Positions 43,230 to 52,602 of a DNA stretch of 64,000 nt are shown piece by piece; position 1 is the first letter of the stretch, and the number at the start of each line of letters is the position of its first letter. The stretch lies in the NCBI GenBank assembly GCA_030386875.1, contig CM059575.1:44794859-44858858 (forward strand), read 5' to 3'. The notes under the pieces were generated by a model. It did no database searches. It was not told where the DNA came from and worked only from the letters and a program-made list of their open reading frames with translations. The position numbers were made by a program, and so were the translations under genes. This DNA is from Morinoia aosen (taxonomy: Eukaryota; Arthropoda; Malacostraca; Amphipoda; Talitridae).

Positions 43230-45158
43230 TGTCGCGTACATTTGTGGATTTTGATCTTCAATACATCAACGCGAATGAACGGACTTCAAGGGGACGCCAA
43301 AGATACGAGGTTTCTTAAGTTTTATTTCAAGCCCCGTTGACTCCGTGAACTGCAAAAACAAGTATATTTCAGGTTCGGCACAATACGAGGAATAACCGCA
43401 TGATAAGAAAACTCCTAGTTCAAGAACATGGACGACTGAACAATTAAGGTATATAATACCGCATAATAAGACAACTCCTAGTTCAAATATGGATGAGAAG
43501 TAGCCGACTAAGGTACGAAGAGCAACTAAATAATGCTAGAACTAAATATGATAGCAATAAGAGAATAGCAATAAGAGAATAGCAATGCATGGAAAGGGAT
43601 AAATAATTGTCAGGCCAAAAGCATAACACAATGAGACAACTATTGTAATATCTGAGGCAGAATATTAAAGAATGTTTGACTTTCCAAATAAGAAATACAT
43701 TTTTATACTTTGTATTGATCACACAGTAATGCAAAAATCCAATTTTATAAACATACACATGGAAGGTTTTTTTTTTCTTTAGCTTCCCATTATAATTTCT
43801 ACTAATATCAAATATGTGCACTGTGGTCAAAGGAGGACAGTACACTCGCACACTAGTTTTAATTTCAGGGACTCGTCTTTGACATTTATTCTAACGGTTT
43901 ACACAAATTAAATGCTACAGTGGTACTGGTTGCAACCTCGGTGAAACAACCTGACAACACCCCGGTGTACTCACAGCCAATGGGGGAAGGTCCCTCACAT
44001 GTTGGAATAGCCTTTCTATTTCAACCTACAGAAATGGAGACTATTTTGTTTTTCTTTACTCTACCTGTGGAGGGAGAGAAAGTTTAAAAGGGTTAGGTCT
44101 CTGATGCAGGGGCAAACTAAAATAGTTACAGCAGACTAGCACTAAGGCCTATTCAGCCGCGGATTAATCAGATCTTAAAGTTAATGTACATGAATACAGT
44201 AGATGAGCTATGATTACCTATTGTCAAAAAACGGCTATCTCATTGATCAGCCTAATACTGAAAGGGTTTGAAATGAGTCGCCAAATTTAAATTACTTAAT
44301 TTAAATACATGGTAACTGTTCCTAGGGCAACAAGTACACTTTGGCCAACGTCACCCTGAGAACACAAAATCACATGGGCGAGTGATCGCATAAATTTCTG
44401 GGCATATTCCCAGTCTACTTTTGAAAATACTTTAACTCTAGGCTTCTACCATACTGACTGGCGCAACTTGCCCAGCACAGCTCATGGGTGAGGAACCAAC
44501 AAGATATTGACAACAAGATATTGACAAAAGAAAAATGTATTTTACTTTTTTGTAAAAATTTGAGCTACGCACAGTAAAGTCGCTAGTACCGACCAACTAG
44601 TCACATCCTATGTTTTTATACTCAAACACGTCAGTTGTGAAGGGTTAAACTGAAGTTCAATATTCAACTCAAAATTAAGAGTCAAAATCAATGAGCAAAT
44701 TTGTAAAAATCACACATTCACTGGGCCTGCTAAATACTGTTATTTTAGAATCTGAATTGTTAAATTCCTAGCACCACAATGCAGCATACTGGCTAGAGAA
44801 AGCACTAGAAATTCACAATATCACAACGGCTAGTCTAACTCGATATAGGTGTTTCGCCGGTTGCCAGCAGCATCATTGAATGCTCTAGGAACCGGCTGTT
44901 CACCACTATCAAACACACAATACATGGTGGCGGAGCAACAAGTATAGCTAGTTCGAGAACACAAGAATTGAATTAATAGTTTTCTGACACATAATCACAC
45001 TGCTAAGCACACCGAAACTTAAGATTATCCGTGGAGAAGCTCTTTTCCACGAGCACTCCAGTCAAATAGAACGCTGCGTCAGTCTTGCGGACCAGTACAG
45101 ATCCGCAAAATGTTGCCGAATAATTTATCTCACAATTCGAGTCTTGTAAGACGCGACA
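43230..45158 (+). mobile_element. R element copy 1 (non-autonomous, hairpin-ended)
   Basis: 1929 bp from TGTCGCGTACATTTGTGG to GAGTCTTGTAAGACGCGACA. The first and last bases form a short terminal inverted repeat (TGTCGCG), and the right end contains a hairpin around TCTTGTAAGA. ATTT flanks it (41498-41501, displaced by the TIR element, and 45159-45162). It is homologous along its length to 46030-48834 and to 37487-39498 in reverse. Open frames are short and not conserved between copies. Confidence 0.82.
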
Positions 45159-46029
45159 ATTTAAGAAAACACTAAGCGATTTCCTGACAGATAGAACAGT
45201 AAAAATTCGTTTTGGCAACTAGGCTACATAGGACCTGAATTTGAACTACAAACTGTTGTTCCCGAAGGTTCATGTCTGTCTTCGACTCTGTTTGCATTCT
45301 ACACAAACGACATCACAAACCCCATTCCAAACAGCGATTTCATTAGCTTTGCAGACGATATCACTCAAATTATAGCAGTACTTAACAATAGCAATTATCT
45401 AGCCCGTCCCACCGGACGAGCCATTGAGCAAATAAACGCATTCGAAAATAAATGGAAAATCGGAACAAATGTTAGGAAATTTACCATAGTTCCAATTAGC
45501 AGAAGAAGAAAGGGCGAAGTAATAGTTGATGATAGTTACTTTCCATATAGCACCAAAGGTAAGGTCCTGGGGCTGACCATAAGCACAACAGGAAACAAAC
45601 CAAACATAGTAACAAGGCAACAAATGGCAAGACGACGCCTAGAGAAGCTGCACAGATTTTACCACTTAACCAATGAAAACAATGGTAAACTGTATTTAGC
45701 AATAGTAGGAGCAACATTAACATATCGAATTATCCCTCTACACACCGCATCAAAAACTGCGATGTCCACACTACAAAAAATTCACAACAAAGTGTTAAGG
45801 TTTATAACAGGAACAGTGTGGCTCATCTGGCTCACTCCATAGACAATGCAACATTCCACCCATCAACGTCGTACTACATGGCCAGGCTAAGAAAATATGG
45901 ACACAACTAAAACAGCAAGAACCAGAACTATACGATTCCCTCACCTTCCAACCAGAACAACTACGCCACCAACATCCACAATTCCGAAGCTCCAAAATAT
46001 AGCTACTGGCACAAGAACCACATCCAATC
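45159..46029 (+). pseudogene. LINE4 RT C-terminal part
   Basis: One frame runs from VVPEGSCLSSTLFAFYTNDI through ISFADDITQIIAV (catalytic FADD intact), ENKWKIGTNVRKFTIVPISR and KGKVLGLTISTTG to LQKIHNKVLRFITG, where it meets TAG near 45840. A frameshift and a stop precede it (45200-45225). The downstream frame IWTQLKQQEPELYDSLTF is probably the rest of the C-terminus. R copy 2 starts at 46030. Confidence 0.75.
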
Positions 46030-47496
46030 TGTCTCGCGTAAATTTGTGGATTTTGATCTTCACTACATCACCGCTAGTGAACGGACACCAAGGGACGCCA
46101 AAGACACGAGGTTTCTTCAGTTTTATTTCAAGCCCCGTTGACTCCGTGAACTGCACAACAAGGATAATTTCAGGTTCGGCACGATACGAGGGATAACCGC
46201 TTGACAAGAAAACTCCTAGTTCAAGAATATAGACGACTGACTAATTAAGGTATATAATACCGCATAATAAGAAAACTCCTAGCTCAAATATAGATGAGAA
46301 GTAGCTGACTAAGGTACGAAGAGCAACTAAATAATACTAGAACTAAGTATGATATCCTAATGACAAAGAACTATCACGCCAGTCTCGAGAGTCTGGGTAG
46401 TTCACGAGTCGATTCATGTTAGCAAGAATTCATGTTCCAGAGAATAGCAATAAGGATAGTATTCCACGCTCGGAGCAACTCATGGCAAATCATGCGCAAA
46501 TCAATACATGGAAAGGGATCAATAATTGTCAGGCCAAACGCATAACACAATGAACAACTATTGGAATATCTGAGGCAGAATATTAAAGAAGGTTTGACTT
46601 TCTAAATAGGAAATACATTTTTATACTTTGTTTTGAGCACACAGTAATGCAAAAATCCAATTTTATAAAGATACACATGGAAGGTTTTTCTTTAGCTTCC
46701 CATTATAATTTATAAACTATTAAATATGTGCACTGTGGTCAAAGGAGGACAGTTCACTCGCACACACTAATTTGAATTCCAGGGACTCGGCTTTAAAATC
46801 AGTTCTAACGGTTTACACAAATTAAATGCTACAGTAGTACTGGTTTACAACCTCGGTGAGACAAATTGACATACCCCAATATACTCACAAACAATGGGGG
46901 AAGGTCCCTCACACGTTGGAATAGTCTTTCTATTTCAACCTACAGAAATGAATGACTATCTTATTTTTTCTTTACTCTACCTGGGGAGGGAGAAAAAGCT
47001 TAAAAGGGTTAGGTCTCTGATGCAGGGGCAACGCTAAAATTGTAACAGCAGACTAGTACTACGGCCTATTCAGCCGCAGAATATTCAGAGCTTAAAGTTA
47101 ATGTACATGAAAACAGCAGATCAGCTATAATTACCTATTCTCAAAAAAAGGCTATCTCATTGATCAGCCTAATACTGAAAGGGGTTGAAATGAGTCAGAA
47201 AATTTAAATTACCTAATTTAAATACATGTGAACTGTCCCTAGGGCAACAAGTAAGTACACGTTGACCAACGTCACCCTGAGAACACAAAATCACATGGGC
47301 GAGTGGTCGCATAAATTTCTGGGTATATTCTCAGTCTACTTTTGAAAATGCTTTAGCTCTAGGCTTCTACCCTACTGACTGGCGCAACTTGCCCAGCACA
47401 GCTCATGGGTGAGGAGCCAACAAGATATTGACATTCAAAAGAAAAATGTATTTTTTTTTCTTAGTAAAATAATAATAAAAATAATAATAATGAAGG

Positions 47497-47567
47497 CATC
47501 TACGGATGCTTTATTTCCTATCAAACCTGATACATATCACCTTGTACATTGGATTTTCAAATGCCTT
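47497..47567 (-). mobile_element. SINE 3'-end fragment
   Basis: GAAGGCATCTACGGATGCTT and CACCTTGTACATTGGATTTTC are the reverse complement of the 3' part of SINE copy A (34400-34480). An AATAATAATAATG tail lies on its left. The 5' part is absent; SINE B begins immediately to the right. Confidence 0.8.
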
Positions 47568-47570
47568 AAA

Positions 47571-47850
47571 GTGCTCGCGGTGGCACAGCGGTTAAGGGGT
47601 CGGACTTGTATGTTGGAAGTCGCGGGTTCGTATCCCGGCGCTGGCGCTTCGATTTTCCCTGTTGGGTATAAGGGAAAGCTCAAGTACAATACCCCACTCG
47701 ACCCAGGTGTCGGAAATGGGTACCAGCTTTACGGGGGAACCGTCATGGTGTCCTATATATTGGGTTAGTTATAAGACATTTGAAAAACCAATGCTTACGA
47801 TCATTTGTATCAGGCTTGATTGAAAATAAAGCATCCCAAAGATGCCGATA
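47571..47850 (+). mobile_element. tRNA-derived SINE, copy B
   Basis: The tRNA-like head GTGGCACAGCGGTTAAGG (A box) and CGGGTTCGTATCCC (B box) is followed by the family body (CCCACTCGACCCAGGTGTC, AATGGGTACCAGC, TTATAAGACATTTGAAAAACC) and the 3' end AAAGCATCCCAAAGATGCC. It is transcribed by RNA polymerase III in principle and moved by a LINE. The tail meets that of copy C. Confidence 0.88.
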
Positions 47851-48079
47851 TTTGTTTGTTTGTTTGTTTGTTTGTTTTTATAACTAATGCCAGGACGCCA
47901 TGACGCTTTCCCCCGGTCAAGACCGGTACCCATTTCAGACACCTGGGTAGAGTGGGGTATTGTGCTTGGAATTTTTCTCCTATACCCAACAGATAAAATC
48001 GCCACCGCCAGCGCAGAGATTCGATCCCGGGTCTCCCGCACGGGGGCAGAACCCTCTAGCCACATAGCTACGGCGAGCG
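47851..48079 (-). mobile_element. tRNA-derived SINE, copy C (inverted, related subfamily)
   Basis: Read on the minus strand: head CGCCGTAGCTATGTGGCTAG, B box GGGATCGAATC, body GGCGATTTTATCTGTTGGG and CCCACTCTACCCAGGTGTC. It ends with TTATAAA and a (CAAA)n tail, which on the plus strand is the (TTTG)n run at 47850-47876. It lacks the GCATCC 3' module of copies B and D, so it is a shorter subfamily. Confidence 0.82.
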
Positions 48080-48301
48080 AAAATATGAGCTATGCACGGT
48101 GAAGTTACTCGTACCGACCAGCTATTCACATCCTATGTTTCTATACTCAAACACGTCAGTTGTGATGGGTTAAACTGAAGTTCAATATTCAACTCAAATT
48201 CAAAGTCAAAATTAATGAGCAAATTTGTAAAAATCACTCATTCACTGGGCCTGCTAAATACCGTTATTTTAGAAAGGTTGTTAGAATTTGTAAAACGACC
48301 C

Positions 48302-48358
48302 ATCGATGGGTCGCTTCGCAGCAGGAAAACTTAACTACGACCCACCGATGGGTCATAC
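48302..48358. repeat. Palindromic motif pair in R copy 2
   Basis: GACCCATCGATGGGTC, a perfect 16-bp palindrome, and a near copy, GACCCACCGATGGGTC, lie ~40 bp apart in a ~150-bp stretch absent from R copy 1. This may be a small insertion or a lineage-specific regulatory segment. Confidence 0.7.
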
Positions 48359-49364
48359 CGCAATGAACGTGTTAAAGGCTACAATTTCTCACAGGCACTT
48401 TCACCTTAGTGCTGCCTACCTTAGTTTACACAATCTGAATTGTTAAATTCCTAGCATCACAATACAGCATCCTAGCTGGAGGGAACATCAGAGATTGAAA
48501 GAAAGGGCTAGTCTAATTCGATATAAGTGTTTCGCCGGTTGCCAGCAGCATTATTGAATGCTCTAGGAACCGGCTGTTCACCACTATCTAACACACAATA
48601 CATGGTGGCGGAGCAACAAGTATAGCTAGTTCGAGAACACAAGAATTAAATTTAGTAGTTTTCCAACACGTATTCACACTACTAAGCACACAGAAACTTA
48701 AGATTATCCGTGGAGAAACTCTTTCCACGAGCACTTTAGTCAAACAGAACGCTGCGTCAGTCTTGCGGACCAGTACGGATCCGCAAAATGTTGCCGCAAG
48801 ATTTTTCAAAATTCGCGTCTTGTAAGACGCGACACGATTTTTCTATAGAAAAAACTTCATCTCAACATATTCCACACCGTTATCGAAGAAAGCGAACTAT
48901 TTACTATAACAATTCAAGAAAGAGTCACAAGTTACAGACTTCTAATCACTATTATAAAAGGAGCCGCGTCCGTCCGTCCCTGTGACCCCCTCTTCTAAGC
49001 GATCGCTTTGGATGAAGCTTAAAAAAAATGCAAGAAATTATTCTATTGCATTATTTTTCTGTGGCGATTCAATTCTCTTTCACTTGCATTATGGTATCCA
49101 GAATACGCAATCGGCTTATCTTTGCAAATAAAATTTTTTTTGGAGCTTTCTCTGTTGAAATTCATCATGCTGCTTTGATATTTTCAATTGATAATGCGAA
49201 TAGAAATGTTTTAAATTCGTTTGACCGTAACCTGGCTACCACTTAGTATAAGGCTCAAGATTTTGGAACTGGAGTTATTGTTTTCGAAATAATGATTCTC
49301 TTGAAAAGCTTCGAAGAGATACAAGACGACATTTCAGAATAAAATTCCGGCATAAGAAGCCACC

Positions 49365-49680
49365 ATGGATAAAAATGTGTCCAACCGCAAGAGAGAAGTA
49401 GCAAGACTTGAACAGCGTGAAAAACGCCGAAGACGATCGGATGAGCAACACGAAATGGCAAGACGAAGCAATGCTGCTCGCCAACGAGAAGCTAGAGCTA
49501 AATTGACCCTTGAACGGCGTTTGGAAATTCTACGGAATAATGCAGAGCAGCACCGAGTAGCGAGAGAGAGCTTAACACATGGAAGAAGCGAGGAAATTCT
49601 TCGGCATAACGCTGGACAACATCGATTGGCACGAGAGAATTTAACTCAAGAAAAAGACAAGAGGTGGAGTGGGTTCCAGC
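49365..49680 (+). pseudogene. Basic repeat-containing protein fragment, possibly Helitron-associated
   Basis: The ATG (MDKNVSNRKREVARLE) opens a ~105-codon Arg/Glu/Gln-rich stretch with a helical repeat of about 23-29 residues: LEILRNNAEQHRVARESL then EEILRHNAGQHRLARENL. Such repeats precede the Rep/helicase in some arthropod Helitron-like ORFs and occur as STPR repeats elsewhere. No Rep or helicase motifs follow, because the frame runs into copia-derived DNA after about 49680. Upstream, TCTAATCACTATTATAAAAG and CCGTCCGTCC (48941-48982) resemble Helitron 5' ends. The family call is inference from recall, with low confidence. Confidence 0.4.
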
Positions 49681-49806
49681 AAAGCACGAGAACCTTGAGC
49701 TCAGTTCTCAGCACAGAGTACTCTTTAAACGCATTCTAACACAAGAGCACTGTAAAATTATTAGTATAATACACACATACATTCAAGGTGCTACAATAAA
49801 GATTTC

Positions 49807-50100
49807 AACACTCCTTCTCACATTGAATGTGTGTCAGATGAGACCATTCCTAACTTCGTTCTTAGTCTGGAGAACTTTTCTGCGGGTAGGCTCTTAGTAA
49901 ATAAGTCAACAAGCATCTCGTCAGTAGGGCAATACAATACATCAATTTCTTTATTGTTCAGACGATCCCGCACATAGTGAAACTTAATATCAATATGTAT
50001 GCTCCTCCCATGATATTCGGGATTGATGGCTGGTTAAGAAAACAAAAATAATCTCAATAAAAAGAAGCTCATTCACTGGTAGGCTGCTCTAGTCACGTGA
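49807..50100 (-). pseudogene. Copia pol C-terminal end (left arm of an inverted repeat)
   Basis: The minus strand encodes NPEYHGRSIHIDIKFHYVRD, CPTDEMLVDLFTKSLPAEKF and RLRTKLGMVSSDTHSM, then stop. This is the end of the RNase H domain of a Ty1/copia polyprotein. A purine tract GAGAAGGAG and TGTTGAAATC (start of a 3' LTR) follow to the left. The same 294 bp occurs inverted at 50404-50697. Confidence 0.85.
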
Positions 50101-50403
50101 GTTTTCCGGTTTACTTCTGTTACGACTGAACGCTGGTATAACAATCCGTCTTGTAAATCTCTCAAAAGCCCTACCAGCAGAGCACCTTTCACCGAGCAGC
50201 TGCCTCGTGCCTCAACTCGTTACCTCTATTTCAACGTTACTTCGAGGCGTTTCCCCGGGCCATTTCCGACCGCTCTCCTTTGGCTACGATGAGCGTGAGC
50301 TTTGTTCGTTGGAATTCGTCCTAACTTCGTGGGGGAAACCGTGAGGGGCTAAACCACTCCTCTCCGCACTGCACTGCCCTGCCTTCCTCTTCTCGGCACC
50401 CAT

Positions 50404-50697
50404 TCACGTGACTAGAGCAGCCTACCAGTGAATGAGCTTCTTTTTATTGAGATTATTTTTGTTTTCTTAACCAGCCATCAATTCCAAATATCATGGGAGG
50501 AGCATACATATTGATATTAAGTTTCACTATGTGCGGGACCTTCTGAACAATAAAGAAATTGATGTATTGTATTGCCCTACTGACGAGATGCTTGTTGACT
50601 TATTTACTAAGAGCCTACCCGCAGAAAAGTTCTCCAGACTAAGAACGAAGTTAGGAATGGTCTCATCTGACACACATTCAATGTGAGAAGGAGTGTT
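50404..50697 (+). pseudogene. Copia pol C-terminal end (right arm of the inverted repeat)
   Basis: The same copia end is now on the plus strand, with a handful of substitutions (for example TCCAAATATC for CCCGAATATC). Both arms include ~70 bp upstream of the coding part (TGAATGAGCTTCTTTTTATT..TTTTGTTTTCTTAACCAG). The arms are separated by 303 bp of unrelated GC-richer DNA (50101-50403). Confidence 0.85.
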
Positions 50698-50699
50698 TA

Positions 50700-51670
50700 A
50701 ATTTCACTTATTACACAATAAACACTTTAAACCTCGCCTAATGCTCACCTTCAACTTTAATACCATTGGCACTGACAAGATGAAGTTAGCTCGGGAAGCT
50801 ATTTTAGGAAATTAGAAGGAATTACAGTTGAAGGAACCTATCCTCGGTATGGGACAGGTAGAGTTGTAAGCGTTAAGCTAATCGTTGCGTTAGGCATTGC
50901 CCGAAAGAATGAGTTTATTTAACTTTCTCTTAATTTAGAGCAACTTTCAATAATTAAACATTTTAGTAAAATTATGCAAGATGAAAGTTTGCTCTTTAAG
51001 TGAAAAGCACACAGTCCAACTTTTGAATTATAAGGTTAAGTTGACGTGACTATAAAGTCACTCTTCCAGAGACCTTGGTCACATTGGAAGTTTATATTTT
51101 CCTTTAATTCTTCATTCAGAAGATTATTTTTACATTTAAAAGTTCGTTTATTTAATCTCCTTAATTTTACTTCATTAAGAGAGAAGTTAAAAACCTAGGT
51201 TTGGTAAAGAAGTAACAAAACGCCATGCAAAGAAAAACTAAATGAACGAAATTGAAATAGTGGCCACTACAAATAATAAATAGGAAAATTAGAGCGCAGC
51301 CAGTGGAAATTTAACTGAAGAGGCTTCCCAGCAATACTCTGGCGCAAAAAGACCGATTCAAAGAGCTGTCTCCCAGTCTCCTCCACTCTGTGCCGCCCTG
51401 GCTGTGTTTGTTTTTCGGTACTTGATCGGGACCTCGGTTCATACCGAGGCTCTTCTTTCGTCGTCGGAGCGAAGAACAACGGATGATTCGCGACAGACTG
51501 TTGGAATCCGTGCGTGCACGGGAGTCTTCGCGTCTCCTCTACGTCGTCAACGGAACTCCCTACTTGATGGCAGCTGAGGTTAGTTCACGTAGACTTGGCG
51601 CACGTCTACCAGTGATTCAGCTGCCATTGAGCTTCCATAAGATCCGCTCCCGTAAATTTACTTGGTGAAG
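50700..51670. other. Unassigned DNA, possibly copia LTR or flank
   Basis: The first bases (TGTTTAAATTTC..) occupy the LTR position after the plus-strand copia end, but I cannot define an LTR end. A CCTCGGTTCATACCGAGG hairpin lies near 51430. No gene seen. Confidence 0.4.
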
Positions 51671-51672
51671 GA

Positions 51673-51975
51673 ACTAACTATAACTGTATAACTATAACTT
51701 ACCTTGAACTATAACTGTATAACTATAAGTTACCTTGAACTATAACTGTATAACTATAACTTACCTTGAACTATAACTGTATAACTATAACTTACCTTGA
51801 ATTATAACTGTATAACTATAACTTACCTTGAACTATAACTGTAACTATAACGTAACTTTATAACTAGAATTAGAGGTATAACGTAACTTTATAACTAGAA
51901 CTAAAACTATAACGTATCTTTATAACTAGAACTTACCTATAACTAGAACTAGAACTATAACGTAACTTTATAACC
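51673..51975. repeat. Minisatellite of ~34-bp TATAACT-rich units
   Basis: About five units of GAACTATAACTGTATAACTA with TAACTTACCTT, then a degenerate section of ATAACGTAACTTTATAACTAGAA units. There is no coding content. Confidence 0.9.
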
Positions 51976-52246
51976 GTCTGCCTACCGCGACCGCCAAAAT
52001 GGAATAATTCTGGTGATATCAAATTTATGTATTTTTCTTTCTATTTTCCCCAGGGCACGACTAACTGAAGTGGCCTGAGAAGATCGCGCCCATTGGTCTT
52101 CTCTGCTTGGTGGCCGTATGCAGCGTCGTCCGAATTTAACGAGCTCCTGACAATTTCTAAGTTGTCTGTTTAATTATTCGCCTCTGAACTGTAAACTGTC
52201 GCGAATAAATTCTCCCGGCCATCAAGGTTTATTTTCCCCACTTCGC

Positions 52247-52602
52247 CTAGTTTTTCGTAGCTGGACAGATGGCTGACTGGTTATCTTCGTTTAAAACCAT
52301 TGGTTCCGTGGTACCAGAATTTAAGTCATTGAGTAAGTGCTTCCGCCAGACAGCCTCTTGAGCCGCACCGGTAAGGGCAACGTATTCAGCTCGAGCAGTC
52401 GGGAGAGCTACACAAGTTTGTTTGTTAGACCTCCACGTAATTACCGAATTACTGAGGGTGAAACAGTAACCAGAGGTAGACTTGCGATCATTTTTATCAC
52501 CAGCCCAGTCAGCATCTGAATAAACAACGCATGCATCAGAACATTTGCTATACAAGATACCTAGTTCAGAGGTGCTTCTCAGGTACTTGAATGTTCTCTT
52601 AA
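52247..52602 (-). pseudogene. Copia pol RNase H fragment
   Basis: The minus strand reads RTFKYLRSTSELGILY, VVYSDADWAGDKNDRKSTSG, FTLSNSVITWRSNKQTCVAL and EDNQSAIC, then stops at ATKN-. This is the copia RNase H domain. The expected next residues (NPEYHGRSIHI) occur only at 50040, 2.2 kb away on the same strand, so intervening DNA was inserted or rearranged. The right side ends at the TTAA element. Confidence 0.85.

Larger units (their letters stand above)
39850..46029 (+). mobile_element. LINE4: decayed non-LTR RT, split into three pieces
   Basis: RT pieces in order on the plus strand: 39851-40490 (finger region to the GFRN/GTHTAL motif), 41415-41501 (RDSSKAFDKV..KYKIMQLDFPTLF) and 45159-46010 (LSDFLTDRTVKIRF through the thumb). 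Between the second and third lie the TIR element 41502-43225 and R copy 1 (43230-45158). Removing them with one ATTT copy gives CCTACACTATTTAAGAAAAC, in frame. The 40490-41415 gap includes an A/G-rich run and a minisatellite. The LINE clade is not clear to me. Confidence 0.75.
46030..48834 (+). mobile_element. R element copy 2, with SINEs inserted
   Basis: It starts TGTCTCGCGTAAATTTGTGG and ends TCGCGTCTTGTAAGACGCGA then CA; this 20-bp palindrome is complete only in this copy. It matches copy 1 over its length. Extra DNA at 47460-48083 (SINEs) and 48275-48430 (a palindrome-bearing insert) explains its greater size. I see no target duplication (flanks CCAATC / CGATTT). Confidence 0.8.

Noticed and set aside
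47609-47648. tRNA-like A and B boxes that might be a tRNA gene
   Set aside because: They belong to the head of a dispersed SINE with other copies at 53.5 kb and 48.0 kb, and do not form a full cloverleaf.
46030-48834. Target duplication for R copy 2
   Set aside because: Flanks CCAATC and CGATTT do not match; I could not identify a duplication for this copy.
48941-48990. Helitron 5' end (TC start, CCGTCCGTCC motif)
   Set aside because: Resemblance only from recall; no A/T insertion context, no CTRR end with hairpin and no Rep/helicase were found, so it is mentioned only with the neighbouring ORF at low confidence.
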